From NCBI GenBank assembly GCA_900175165.2, contig FWWN02000184.1, forward strand, positions 99,154 to 163,153: a stretch of 64,000 nucleotides of DNA, given 5' to 3'. Under the pieces are notes generated by a model. The model was given only the letters and a program-made list of their open reading frames with translations. It was not told where the DNA came from and searched no databases. Position 1 is the stretch's first letter. Each line of letters begins with the position of its first letter. The DNA comes from Rhizomucor pusillus (Eukaryota > Mucoromycota > Mucoromycetes > Mucorales > Lichtheimiaceae). The position numbers and the translations under genes were made by a program. Positions 37,527 through 50,263 of this stretch are shown piece by piece.

Positions 37527-39367
37527 ATGACTATCAACCAAGGTCATCACACTGCATCGATTTTATTAGATCTTTAGAGTTAGCTGATAGATCATATTTT
37601 AGGCAGGGCAGTCGTTACAACGGGCGTGAAATCCATTCAGAACTCTGCAAGTATTAACAGTGCTTTAAACGTAATGTGAATTCTACGGGCAGAGGACTGA
37701 TTTTAGCATTTACACAGGCTGTCGAAAGACATGTGATGTTCTGGGACCGTCGCAACAAGGGCTACATCACTCCACTCGACGCTGCAGCAGGTGAGAGGGT
37801 AGCAATAGAAATATAAAGATGTATAAACTAAAATTCATTGTAGGTCTTATGAATCTTGGCTATGGCATTTTCTTCAGTCTTACTATCGGCAGCTTTCTAA
37901 GCATTGTGTTTTCGTACATGGAGCAGGACTCTTGGGTTCCGCAGGTGCCCTTCAAGATCGATTCAAAGAAGCTGGCATGCTCCAAGGTAATAATTTTGGA
38001 GCGTAGGTACATAGAATGGAGAAGCTAACTGTAATGATTGCAGCGAGTCTTATTAAACGATGAAGCTTACGATGAAGACGGCAACTTTGATCCAGACAGA
38101 TTCGATGTTCTGTACCGGACCTATGCTTCCGACAGCCGTCGCATCACTTTGCTTGAACTCTTGCAGATGACCAACGAGCATGCGTCCCTCGGTGACCACC
38201 CCGTTGCATGGTAAGCAAAAGCGAAAAGGCTATGCATATGCAGTTATCAGTAATGATTAACTTGCACACGCCACGTATATGTATATACGTATTTAGGACG
38301 AAAGCTGTCGCCGAATGGTTCGTTATTTACATGTTCATTGGCAAATCTGGAGCGTTTTCAAAAGATGACGTGCAGGCAACCTACGATGTAAGTGGAAACT
38401 CGCGCCGCAAAAAAGCGTGATATTTTTTACTAGACTCACTAACAACAATACTGTTCCCGCTGAATAGGGATCGCTGTTTTACAGAATGCGAGATGCAAAG
38501 CGGCCTGCAATCCAAAGTAAGGAGGATCAGCAGCAAAAGTGGCCGTGGCTCAAGAGCGCGCTTAGCCAAGTTGAGCACAAGGCATCCTCCTCCAACATCC
38601 TCAACGGCATCGCCGTGGCTACACCTGCTCCTCCTCGCAGCAGAGCAATCATGAAAAAAAAGGATTCATCCATGTCTTTAACGGGCGTCCGATCGGACGA
38701 GTTTGAAGCTTCCTCTCAACTAAGCGGTGTAAAGTCTGACTGGGATAACAGCAGCAGCATCCAGCTGAGTGGTGTCAAGGGGTATCACTCCTCTCAGGAT
38801 AATCTTACGGGTGTCCTTCGGTCTGAATCAACAACAGACTCGTTTTCAGAAGACAAAGTTAATGACTGGCTACAAAGCGACCTGCTGAGCGAATCCTTAA
38901 CCTTGACTGGTCTTAACATGTCGTCCCCCACACCTGCAAAGAACTGGCTTGCAACACGTCAACTCCCAGGCGTGCTGGCATCCTCCGGACCTGCTGCTTA
39001 CGAAACGATAGACTCGGATGAAATCCCGACTGACTACATTGACAAATCTGTTGCTGAAGAAGGTGATTTTACTGGATTGACGGGCGTCCTGGCAAGCTCT
39101 GAAGACTGGTCCGACTCGAGTGTTGAAACCTCACCCAACATGGAAGAAGAATCTGCTGCCGCTCGATACGATAACGTACACGTTACCGGCACAACAGATA
39201 TTGAAGGATACCACCACTCGACTCCTTTGGCTGACGTTGAACCCATCGGCTTTGACAAGTCCAAAGACATGAAGACCAGCGACGCTGCAAACAACCTCGT
39301 TCCGCAAAACGAACATTGGCCGATGCTGGCTGACGCTACAGACAGGGGCGACAAAGTTGCCTTTTGA
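37527..39367 (+). CDS. Caleosin (EF-hand peroxygenase family) with long repeat-bearing tail
   Basis: Seven exons (37527-37542, 37603-37670, 37718-37790, 37844-37986, 38044-38210, 38297-38387, 38468-39367) encode 485 residues. Residues ~28-195 are a caleosin: H-VMFWDRRNKGYITPLDAA with an EF-hand, a hydrophobic segment with a Pro (LGYGIFFSLTIGSFLSIVFS), VPFKIDSKK, the second calcium site YDEDGNFDPDRFDVL and the terminal GSLFYRMRDAKR. Caleosins sit on lipid droplets and many are haem peroxygenases making oxylipins. The ~290-residue C-terminal tail is acidic, Ser-rich and carries seven or eight [LF]xG[VL] motifs; typical caleosins end soon after GSLFY. Exon 1 is tentative (weak GTCATC donor). Confidence 0.83.
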
Positions 39368-39442
39368 AGAGAGAGAGATATGCACTATTCTACGTAAAAT
39401 CGATTGAAACTTGAATTAAAGGGAAAGAAGCAAAAGTAACGA

Positions 39443-41035
39443 CTATATCTGTTCTTCGCCTTTGGGTGTGGAAGCTTCTCGAAGTTTGGAAGTTTCTTGG
39501 ATGATACCATCAAGCTTTTCTTCAATGTCACCTTGTTGCCGCTGCTTTTTCGCTTCTGGTTCTTCAGTTCGATCAGACGGTTTTAATACATCCTTCTCTT
39601 TGCGTACAACAGGCCGGTTAGGGACCTTCTCGCCGATGTGTTCGAACCATTGGTCGCTGGTCTTTCCTTGAAGTAGAGCTACAATGATAACTGTCATATT
39701 GTCGCAGCCTACACCGCCAATATCGCTGTGATCTGCAAGACACTCGTCCATCAACTCTTCACAAATTTCTTTCAGAGATTTCTTTTGTTTGATTCCGTCC
39801 CGTACAAAGTCGACAACCTGTTGATTTGTCATGCAGTCCCAAATTCCATCGCAAGCAAGGACCACAAATTCATCCCGCGGTGTGAGCTTATGTTCAGAGA
39901 TATCTGGCTCAGCTGTGTGATCAAAGTCGTATTAGAAAGCGAACAGATGGATCATGTACTGAATAATCTTACCTGTTACAACCTGTTCCTCAGCAGGCAG
40001 TTCTTTGTTCTGTTTGAAATCGAAATCACCTAGCGCACGCGACAACGCAAGATTGCCTGATAAATGGGGATCTGATGTCAATACCACAGGAACACATCCA
40101 AGTATGATGATACAACGTACCATTCACGCGACCAAATTCGACGTGGCCACCAGCCTTTTCAATTCGTTCCGTTTCTTTCGGATTGCCGGGCTTGTGATCT
40201 TGAGAAAGGGCGATTGCTTTTCCATCCACACTTAAAACTGCACGAGAATCACCGGCATTGCTCTATACATTGCCTGTTATCGACTGCAGCTTACTACAGG
40301 ATTGTTGGATCAAAAGCAGCGAACATACCACATATAGTACATTATCCTTAGTCAACAAGGCAGCCACAGCAGTGCAGCCAGATGTATCGTTTGTAAATTC
40401 AGGATCTAAAATGCAGCAACATCAGATTAAACTTGCGTCGGACATTTGATGACAGACAACTAACCAACACGTAAGGCTTCATCTATGCCAAGATAACTTC
40501 TTCGTAACGCTTCGCGGTAGTCTCCCGATTTAAAGAGTTTCGATTCAAATAAGCGTTTGTACAGATTTGCTCCACTGTAGTTCGCCACCTTGTTTCCTAG
40601 GACAGTCAAATTAAGATGTCAAAATTTAACCTTTTCTAAATGCCAAGTCTTCGGTCATACAAGAGCGAGCATTGCGCAAACGTAGACACGTTAACAGCAG
40701 GGAAACGGGCGCGCGTGCGAGCGCTAGAACATACCTCCATGTCCATCGAACACCGCAAAGAAACTAGCTCCTGTGTTCTCATGCTCGGGGATCGTCGTGT
40801 GAGCATCTTCCATGCCTGCGCAAACCGCTATATTAGAAGCTTTGCCGATAGTACACACCGTAGCTCAACAATTTGCAAAGAAGCCCAGCGTAGCCCGCGT
40901 CGCAGAAGGTTTGCCGGAATCTGATTACTTACTGATCCTCCATCCCTGCATGGACGATGCCCCAAAAAGGACACGGGCATCTCCACCTTCGCTGGATTCC
41001 TTTGTAGTGACAGGTTCACTTAGAGTTGCACCCAT
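39443..41035 (-). CDS. PP2C-type Ser/Thr protein phosphatase (Ptc2/Ptc3-like)
   Basis: Seven exons (41035-40933, 40815-40735, 40596-40465, 40405-40329, 40262-40121, 40071-39973, 39912-39443) encode 367 residues. The metal-dependent PP2C motifs are all present: [31 protein letters not shown]-type [32 protein letters not shown] and [10 protein letters not shown]. The N-terminus [10 protein letters not shown] is the short Ptc2/3-type lead, with Gly2 a possible myristoylation site, and the C-terminus is a charged, disordered tail. Such enzymes switch off MAPK and DNA-damage kinase signalling. All junctions close in frame. Confidence 0.92.
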
Positions 41036-41545
41036 GTTTCTTCAGTTATAAAGATAATAAGCTTTTTGTTAGGAAAAAAAGAGATAGCTATGGGGAGTGG
41101 AAGGAGGAGATCAGGCGCGCGTTGGTTGGAGTTTTCGTTCACCGAAGGCAACAATGAGTTACCAACCAAAAAGGGGCGCTCGACCGCTTTGCCGCCTATT
41201 GATTCAACAACAACGCCCTGTTGCTCTTTATCTACGACCGGTTGTAGATGTAGTCATCATTTTCATTGTTTCGATGCATCGTCAATTTGAAACATGGGTA
41301 TCGATTATTGTTACATAGGGTCCGAGAGTCAGGTGTCACAAGACGATGCTTAAGTCACTGAGGCTGACACGGCCCTGCAACAGTACCGTTCCGCTCGTTC
41401 AAAGGCAATAAGCATCATATCACTTTTTAGGCTAGGCGTCTCTATGTATTGCAAGTTATAAAAGCTATTCTACACGATGGGTTTATACAGGGTAAACAGG
41501 TAAGAAAAGAAGAAAAAGAGAGATGGGAGAGATTTTAGAAACATG
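41036..41545. other. Intergenic between PP2C and ABC transporter
   Basis: This 510-bp region holds the PP2C promoter and the 3' flank of the ABC gene. No gene is seen. Confidence 0.4.
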
Positions 41546-43927
41546 TTACAAGTCTCGTTGGTTATCGTCGGTTTCCTCTGTAGTAGAAGATGATTTACGG
41601 GTTGCAGCACCGAGAGATTGCAGTTCGACCAACCTCCGGAAAACGCCGTTTTCCTTGTTCAACAAATCGTAATAGGTTCCAATTTCAGCAACTTTGCCGT
41701 GTTCTAGGCACACGACCAGATCAGCTGAGCGGATCGTAGATAACCGATGAGCAATTGTAAGCACAGTGCGACCTTGCATAAGATGATTCAGAGCATCCTG
41801 CACAAGCACTTCAGATTCAGAGTCCAGCGCACTCGTGGCTTCATCCAGAACGAGAATGGATGGATTCTTCAAAAGCGCTCTTGCGATAGCAATGCGTTGT
41901 TTCTGTCCACCGCTCAGACTAACGCCACGTTCGCCGACCAATGTGTCATATTTATCGTGGAAGCTTTCTATGAATGATGAGCAGTTTGCTTTGGCAGCTG
42001 CTTCCCTGATCTCGTCCATAGTAGCATCTTCCTTGCCATATGCAATGTTATCTCTAATCGTCCCGGCAAAGAGTGTCGGCTCTTGAGAGACAACACCAAC
42101 ATTTTCGCGCCACCAGCGAAGGTTGATATCTTTCAAATCAACGTCGTCAATGTAAACGGATCCTTTGAGAGGATCATAGTAGCGTAGGAGTAGCGATCCA
42201 ATCGTCGATTTGCCGGAGCCAGACGATCCAACAATGGCAATCACTAATGTAAGCATTGGAGAACATTAAAAAGTCAACATTATATCGGGCCGACATGGTA
42301 CCGTGGGACACATATACCTTTGCCTGGTTCCACCGTAAGACATAAATCCTTGAAAATGGGGGAATGGGGTCTCGTGGGATAAGAAAAGGAGACATTTTCA
42401 AACCGGATTTTTCCTTGCAGTTGACTCAAAATCTTGCCGGCTGATATGATATGTGAATAAGTTGGTTCCAGTCACGTGGTTTTCATATACTACTTACAAT
42501 CAAGCTCAATTGGACTTTTACGATGAAGAAGCTCAAAAAGCCTTTCCGCAGCACCTGTTCCTTTCATAATTTCCGAGTAAAAGGAAGTCAAACCTGCAAA
42601 CAAAACGAAAAAGTTAGATATTAGTTAGCTGTCTACTATCAGATACGTTTTCTTGCACCAACCTCCAAGAGATGTTCCGACATATGCAGTGTATAGCATG
42701 AAAGATGCAAGGTCTCCGATGGTTATGGCGTTCTGCATGACTAAGCGGCCACCGTACCACAAGACAGCCAAAATCGCTAGGTTTCCAGAGAGTCCTGCTC
42801 CTCCAAAAAACGTTGCGCTGGCTATAGCTTCCTTGCGTCCGAGATCATATACACCCATGACACGATCCCTGTATCTAGCAGCCTCAGCGTTTTCCTTGGC
42901 AAATGCCTGGACAGTACGGATACTGCTGATGCGTTCTTCTCCCATTTTCGTGATTTCACTAATAGCTGTCTGGACCTTCCTTGACAACCGCTTGACATAT
43001 CGACCATACATGATGCCAAATATGCTGACAGGCGGTACGACCACCATCATTACAAGCGTCAGTTTCGGGCTAAGCCAAAACATCATGGATGTCCCAACAA
43101 GTGCAGTTGCAAATGCACGCAGGCCATCGCTGACGTTTCCTGTAATGCTTTTACCAACGATGGCTGTATCGACGGACAATCGAGAAATCAATTCTCCAGT
43201 TCTGTTGCGATCAAAAAATGCCATGTCCTGCCGAATGATATTTCGATACAATTCGTTTCTTAACCGCTGTATAATGCGTTCGCCCGCTAACCGGAACAGT
43301 AAAACTCGACCGCTGTTAGCAACTGCGCCGATAAGAAAGACTCCAGACAATGCTGCCATAAATTGAGGCATTGAAAGACCGAGGTATTCCTTCATCTCAG
43401 GGTGTGTCACGATATCTATAATCTTGCCCATCGAGAAAGGTACCGACTAATTTGAATTACGTGAGCATCCCTGTAATAAAATCCCTGTTGTATCCCATTA
43501 GCATTACCATGGTGACAGCTGAGGAAATCACTAAGAGGCCAATGGCAGCTAGCGATAGGCAGAAGATTAAGTATAACCATATACTCTTTTCTTTGTTTGA
43601 CACAAAGAGTAAATTAGCCTTACCACTTATACTCTTGGCTTCAGGTTTAGCAATCGCAAACAATCGCTTAATGTCCTTCCAATCGCCGTTCTTCTTTTGC
43701 TTCCTTTGCACTGCATCGCTGTTCTCTGCCTTTTTAACTTCTTGCCTTACAAAGCTTGAAACAGAGAAGGAATTCCTCTGGTTTAGCGATTGCAAATTGA
43801 GTATTCGCGTCCGGCTCAGGAGGGTATGTTGCAAACTTGGGGTAGGACGTTTACAGAGAACGAAGCTGTTCGACCTGCCAGACGCAAGTAAAACTCTGGC
43901 GTTGACGGCAGAGCAACAACGCAACAT
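41546..43927 (-). CDS. Mitochondrial ABC half-transporter (Mdl1/ABCB10-like)
   Basis: Six exons (43927-43624, 43548-43508, 43446-42663, 42593-42498, 42440-42318, 42243-41546) encode 681 residues. The N-terminus is a Ser/Arg/Leu-rich mitochondrial presequence ([20 protein letters not shown]). One six-helix ABC transmembrane domain follows, with [20 protein letters not shown], the coupling-helix region. The nucleotide-binding domain has Walker [10 protein letters not shown], the signature [16 protein letters not shown] and Walker [14 protein letters not shown]. Layout and presequence match Mdl1/ABCB10-type peptide or stress transporters of the inner membrane, which act as homodimers; the exact substrate is unknown. 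A long plus-strand open frame over the TMD is a shadow. Confidence 0.9.
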
Positions 43928-44476
43928 GGTGTTGGAGGCAAGGAAAGGAACGATCAGTTGATACCGAACACTGGGGCAGGGAGGAGGAGGAGAAGGATGT
44001 CCCGCGCGCGCACGGTTACTCGGTCAATCAGATCCGTTCATGTGATTGACGGTTCTTCAGAATATAAGATCTCCACCGTCCAATATTTAAAGTATATTGT
44101 ATCACAGCATAAGCAAACTATAACTATAGAGTATGCTAAGTACACATGGAAAGTGACGCTCAAAAGTGTCAGGATACAGGTATCTATCGAATTCGAGATC
44201 ACATAAATGTTCTCTAGTATTAACTTTTGCGTTCCTTGGTTACTCAAAGAAGACTAAGCTTCGTGTTAAACAAGCAGACACAAACATCATTGGACAGACA
44301 GATAAATACACACATAAAGAAGTGAAATCGACAGTGCTTAATCAGTAATATAAAGCTATTGTCAAACACCCATTCAGGCACATCGGGGATTTTCTAGCAA
44401 GGTCCAAAAGTGAACGCAGCATTCTCCCTTTCTCTGTTTTTCTTCCACGGCGAACTCCTTTTTTCTCGATCTACCA
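43928..44476. promoter_or_regulatory. Divergent promoter region, ABC transporter / chitin synthase
   Basis: These 549 bp lie between divergent start codons. No distinct element was recognised. A CT-rich stretch just before 44477 is typical of fungal 5' leaders. Confidence 0.4.
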
Positions 44477-47400
44477 ATGTATCCACGAGAACAGCATCAT
44501 CATGCTCGCTCTGGTGCGTCTCTGGTGTCTCCAAGGGTCTATCCTTCGATACCTCAGTCTGCTCGTCCACATCATTTACATATCAGCCCGCTAAGCGAGG
44601 GAGGCGGCAGGTCTGCACCCAACTTGACAAAACTGTATCAAGAACATATGCAGTTACCACATTCGCAGTCTGTGTACGTTGCCAATCCAGCAATACATCA
44701 CAATATTCCACCTGTGCCACGGATACCTTCCCAGTTTGCGTATCCCGGTAGCGATCGACGGTTGTGTCAGCCGTATCAACCAGAAGCGATACCACACAGC
44801 ACAACGTATCAGCACCACCATCCAGCAGGAGCAGCAATGACACCGTCCTCATCAGCAATAACACCAGCTCTGTATAGTCGTATTCAGCCGCACGGCGCTG
44901 CTACGCCAGGACCTTTGCACGTTGCAGTGACCCCGAAAGCAGATTACATGCCTGGATCGTTTCCTACAACTACATCCTTTTCTCCACAAACTAGTCACGT
45001 AGCAACCAGAGGCAACAACCAGAAATATCTGGAAAATGGATCAAGGAGAACAAAAAAAGTGGCACTTTTCCAGGGAAACCTCGTCCTCGATTGCCCAGTA
45101 CCTTCTCGGTTGATAGATGCTAATCCTCGGAAAGATCCAGAGTTTTGCCACATGCGCTACTCTGCAGTGACATGCGACCCTGACGAGTTTGCCACTTGCC
45201 AGTATACGCTGCGACCACGCTTGATGAACAGAGATACAGAGTTATTTATTGTCATGACCATGTACAATGCAAGTAATTCATCTTTCTATCTCTCTGTCCG
45301 AAAACAAAGATATCGGTATTCTAATCCGATCCCATTTAACAGGAGGATAGAGAGTTATTCTGTCGAACAATGCACGGCGTCATGAAAAACATTGCACACC
45401 TGTGCTCTCGTTCCCGGTCTAGGCTTTGGAACACGGAAGGCTGGAAGAAAGTCGTTGTGTGCATCGTAGCGGACGGTCGAAAGAAATGTGACCCAGCTGT
45501 CTTGGACGTGCTGGCTACCATGGGCGTGTATCAAAAAGGGGTAGCCAAGAATATGGTGAACGACAAACCGGTCAAGGCCCATTTGTATGAGGCAATAATT
45601 GAGAGCTCGAAATGAATGCAAAGGATTAACGCAGGAATACTGACTTACCTATCTTTAGTATACGACACAGATTTCTGTGGGTGCAGATATGAAAGTCAAG
45701 GGCGCTGAACGGGGAATCGTCCCGGCACAGATACTCTTTTGTCTTAAAGAACAGAATGCGAAAAAGATCAATTCGCATCGATGGTTTTTCAATGCATTTG
45801 GACCGGTGTTGAAACCCAACGTTTGTGTCCTTTTAGATGTAGGTACACGTCCCGGAAATACATCTATATATCATCTTTGGAAGATATTTGATATCAGTCC
45901 AAACGTTGCTGGTGCCTGCGGTGAGATCAAGGTACAGACAAAAGGTACGAGAGTTACGATAGATGTAGGAAAAACACTACCACGGAAACTAAATCGAAAA
46001 ATTAAAGCCGGGCTTGCGCTGCTGAACCCTATCGTTGCAGCTCAAAATTTCGAATATAAAATGTCGAATATCCTTGACAAGCCATTAGAATCCGTGTTTG
46101 GCTACATTTCGGTTCTGCCGGGTGCATTTTCGGCGTATCGTTACTCTGCTCTTCTCAACGATGCCAATGGAACAGGTAGAAAAAGAAAAAGCGGATAGTG
46201 TTTGCGTTGCAAATCTCAGCAGCAGGACTAAGATACAAAACTGTAAGGTCCCTTGCAAAAATACTTTTTGGGCGAGAAAAGAGACGAGGATGGCAGCTCT
46301 GATATTTTCAGCGCAAACATGTACTTGGCAGAAGATCGTATACTATGCTTTGAGCTCTTGGCCAAAAAGCATGAGAAATGGCTGCTGCGTTACGTCCAGA
46401 GCGCTTTTGGAGAAACAGACTGCCCTGACCAGCTCCCCGAGTTCCTATCCCAGAGAAGAAGATGGCTAAATGGAAGCTTCTTTGCTGCAATTTATTCAAC
46501 CTGTCACTTTTCAAGAATCTGGAGCACGAACCACACGGCCGGAAGGAAAATTGCCTTGACGATTGAGTTTGCTTTCAACTTCGTCAATCTCATTTTCAGC
46601 TGGCTGGGCATGGCAAGTATATATAGAAATAATGTAAACTTTGGGTTGCATTTGTATTAAGACTAGCCATTGTTATTAGGCAAACTTTTATTTAACCTGC
46701 TATTTTATCAGCAAGTCCTTGGCATCTCCAGACACGGATCCATTCGGGGACGGCTGGGGCAATCGAATTTTCCAGGTTTTACGATATCTTTATATCTTCC
46801 TATTCATTGTATCCTTCATATGCTCCATGGGTAACCGTCCTCAAGGGTAAGAAAATTCGTATATGCCTGCGCCAAATCAAAAGAGGCGACTGAGTTGTAT
46901 TTTATCAGATCCAAATGGATGTTCATTGTCTCGGCACTCGCCTACGCCGTGATCATGGCCTATACCTTATTTGCAGGAGGATGGCTTACCTACCAGAGCG
47001 TACTGATGGCCATGCAAAGCGAGCAGTGGGTTAGCAACAATGTCCTCCAGCAGTTTGGGGTCCTGCTGTCCCAGCCTGGTTTCCGCAATGTCATTATTTC
47101 CATGTGCTCTACTTATGGCTTGTATATCTTATCATCCCTGCTTTATCTGGATCCATGGCATATGATTACAAGCTTCGTGCAATACATGCTGTTGCTTCCG
47201 ACATATGTGAATCTTCTCAACGTATATGCATTTTGCAACACGCATGACGTCAGGTAACGTTACTTTATCGCTTGAAAAAAAGACGAGGATGGGATACAAA
47301 CTTCTTTACATATATTTATCACATAGCTGGGGAACGAAGGGTGACAATACTCTGCAAATGGATCTCGGTATAGCTTCAAAAGCCAACACAACCGAAAAGG

Positions 47401-47860
47401 GTGTAGAGGCAGTGGAAGTCGAGTTTGCGGACGAGCAGGGACTTGTTGACCGCTACTACGAGGATGCATTGCACAGCTTGACTCAGAAACAGGATGTAAT
47501 TCAGCAGGTAATTGTGACAGCAAATTATTAATAGAACATCCAGTTTGCTAAACGCGGTTTTGTAATGTATATGTACAGAGCCGTCCTCGACATACAAAGC
47601 AAGATGACTATTACCGAGGGTTCCGAACAAGGCTCGTCCTTGCATGGATAGGTTGCAATGCGCTGCTTGTCGCTTTTATCACGAGCGGTAGTTTCCAGTC
47701 CTTGTTGCCCAATAGCAAGCAGGAGAAGTCAACGGAAGAATATCAGAACGATATTGCAACTGCATACACTGGCTTTATTCTCTGGACCGTGGCTGGTACA
47801 GCTGCATTTAGATTCTTTGGAAGTGTTCTGTACCTTCTACTCTGGTGCTTCCGGATGTAA
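44477..47860 (+). CDS. Chitin synthase (class I-III type)
   Basis: Eight exons (44477-45268, 45343-45591, 45659-46175, 46248-46612, 46680-46846, 46909-47253, 47327-47507, 47579-47860) encode 965 residues. A disordered His/Pro/Ser-rich N-terminus of ~190 residues precedes the Chs N-terminal domain ([20 protein letters not shown]). The GT2 core has [57 protein letters not shown] and the catalytic [11 protein letters not shown], followed by about seven TM helices. The enzyme makes wall chitin from UDP-GlcNAc at the plasma membrane. Three introns have GC donors (after 45268, 45591 and 46612), each required by conserved protein sequence on both sides. The plain GT2 plus TM architecture excludes myosin-linked classes. 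Confidence 0.93.
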
Positions 47861-48193
47861 CAATCTATACGATTTACATCATGCCTTTTGTCTCGCTTGC
47901 TATCGTCGTGTGAAGCGTATAGCTACAGTGATATTTATAAAGCATTGATTTTATTTATTTGGATTACCCATCACTTGAAAGCACCGGATGATGAATTATT
48001 GTGATTCCATTGTTGTTATCTTAATAACGTAACCAACCTAAAGGACACTGTGAGCAGAACAATGAACTCTAACTTCCATTCCTTGTACGTATATTGAAAG
48101 GGATCTTGACACCTCCTAACACATCATGATTTTAAGCAAACTCAAGCTATACAACAAAACCCAAAACCTTTGGATATTACGATTATACGTACT
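47861..48193. other. 3' flank of chitin synthase
   Basis: This short AT-rich region lies between chitin synthase and the unidentified minus-strand gene. No element is seen. Confidence 0.35.
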
Positions 48194-49083
48194 TCACATC
48201 TGTAAGATTTCCTCTAGACATCGCCTCTTCATTTCCATAACGTCCACTCTATCCTGCAGCTTTTCAATTTCGGCGTCTATTGCAATCTATGGCTCCTTGG
48301 ATCTTGGCACTGACAGCAGCGCGGGGGAGGGGGGTGTAAACGTTATTCTAGGACCTCAAGTGGTCGCTAAAGGCAGCATATGAGTATTTAAGTTTCCTCT
48401 TACGGTATCTCAAGTCTTGCCATCGTTGCTGCTGCTGTTGTTGTTGTTGCTGTACTTACAGGATACACGATGTTTACGTCCGCGTTGAAAAGTTACATGT
48501 CGAATTCCACTTGTTGAGCAGAATATCATCTTGCAATATTGTAGTCACAACAGTGTACAGTTGCCACCACTGCGCCCAATGAGTCGAAGAGGAGAGGATG
48601 AATATTTGCTTTATATAATACATACTGAGAATTGCGTTCTTTGCAAATATGCAATATCTCAGGCATCGGAGGCGCCTGCAGTTCTTCCATGGCATTGTCT
48701 GCAGTCCTGTTCTCTAGGACATCGCCGATAAATTTTAAATGTCATGCAGGTACGTTGCAGCTGCGGCAGTGCTGGGTCAGGTGGAGGAGTAGATATTGCA
48801 GAGGTAGGTGATATGCAGTCGACAGTGTTGAAAAACGTACGGTTCTTTATATATTCAGAAGCCGCGGTAGCTTTTGTCGCTCGCATCCATAAGATCTGAG
48901 GTGACAGAGCGACGGCTCCATTCTCCCAGTTAACACTTCGTCCTATGATCCTGGTAGCTTTCATATACGGAGGATCACGCACTTTATAATGGCAATCTGT
49001 AGCAACGGGCGCGTAAAGAAAATTTCCACGTGACTTAGATAGGCTTTCGATCCGTATGCTCCTTTTACAGCTTTCTAGTCATC
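48194..49083 (-). CDS. Unidentified multi-exon gene
   Basis: Several protein-like segments follow each other on the minus strand. An open stretch from about 49083 to 48845 contains GNFLYAPVATDCHYKVRDPP and GRSVNWENGAVALSPQILWM. A segment at about 48700-48620 contains NAMEELQAPPMPEILHICKE. A last exon at 48286-48194 gives a clean coiled-coil end (AIDAEIEKLQDRVDVMEMKR), framed by a CATAG acceptor and a TGA stop. A segment ending in a GTAAGT donor near 48463 may lie between. I could not place all junctions or the start, and I do not recognise the family. The last exon suggests a small nuclear or scaffold-type protein, but this is a guess. Confidence 0.4.
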
Positions 49084-50263
49084 ATGATAAGTCAAAAAAT
49101 TTGGGGTGGGCAGGTCCCACTAAATTATTCTTAAGATATCAGCTATTATTGTCACTTCATTGTTGGATCACAAAGTACAATCGATTCCGAGTGCGTGACC
49201 CACATTTAGAGAGTTTCAGCAATTATCCAACTTATTTTACATAAACCAGGGCAACACAAATGACATCCAAAAGCTTAAACCATTCCTGGGGAATTGCGCG
49301 GCTGCTTAGCTACAGAAAAGAGAGATTGTACGTAGTCTGGTGTAGTCATGCAAGACAAAATGTTGCTAGAGTTATTCGCAAAGCTATACAGTCAGACATC
49401 CGCACCGATTACTAAGGACAAAGCCTGCATTGCCAATAATATATGTTCCCGTCCCATCATAATGACATTGTTTTGTGGACAAACTTGCACCACCACAACT
49501 TTTGCACATTTAGAAAATTTATGCAACGCTCAAAAAGAGCTAGAAGCTAAAGAAAATCATCGTTTTCCTGGTCCAAAATGTAAAGCCCAATGTCTGTCTC
49601 TCCTTTAATAATCTTGTTCTCTCCTAGAAGTAGTAAATCAACGAAAAGCCGCAAGTGGTCATCAACCCTTATTTTCTTTAAATTGGCTAGCCTTCGGAAG
49701 ACTTATATCGGCCTTCTTGATCATGTATCTGATAGCTATGTACCGCTTTCAGTTTTCGGTAAAACGGAGTTAGATAGAGAGATCAGGGTTCAAGGAAAGA
49801 AGAGCAAGAATTTCGAGTTTTCTGATGGTCGTAAATGCCGTCGGAGGTTCTCCATATTTCTTTTTGCGGGATGCACGGACGCATGCAGAAATTTTAGTCC
49901 CTCGCAATGATTTTAGCATTCACATCAAATCTCCACCGTTATCTGAACAGAAACAAGAACAAGAACGAATAGATAACCATCATCACACAGTTGCAAGCGA
50001 AATTTTCGCATAATACACACGTGACGCGAGTTGCAAACTTGAGTGTTACTATCTCGGATCTCCCGAAGATACACGATGAGTTTACCGTCCCACCTACCCC
50101 GCATCTTCTATTTGTTCTTGGATTCCAAATCTGTTTCTCAAGCTTGTATTGTTCAATAATGACGGACTAGCCATAATTGTCAGATCGACTTTTGTACAAC
50201 AGATATTTAAATATGTAGCCGATTCGACTATTGTTCTTACACACCACTTGCAACACCAGCACG
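49084..50263. other. Region with an unidentified Cys-rich open frame
   Basis: On the plus strand, 49348-49608 encodes 86 residues with regularly spaced cysteines (CIANNICS, FCGQTCTTTTF, LENLCNAQ, GPKCKAQC), which look like a zinc-binding cluster. A second open segment at 49590-49910 in another frame contains LRKTYIGLLDHVSDSYVPLS and FEFSDGRKCRR. The two could be exons of one gene or a degraded element; no splice model closes cleanly. The right end holds the sugar-transporter promoter. Confidence 0.25.

Noticed and set aside
42653..43366. 237-codon plus-strand open frame
   Set aside because: Antisense shadow of the ABC transporter transmembrane domain; no motif of its own.
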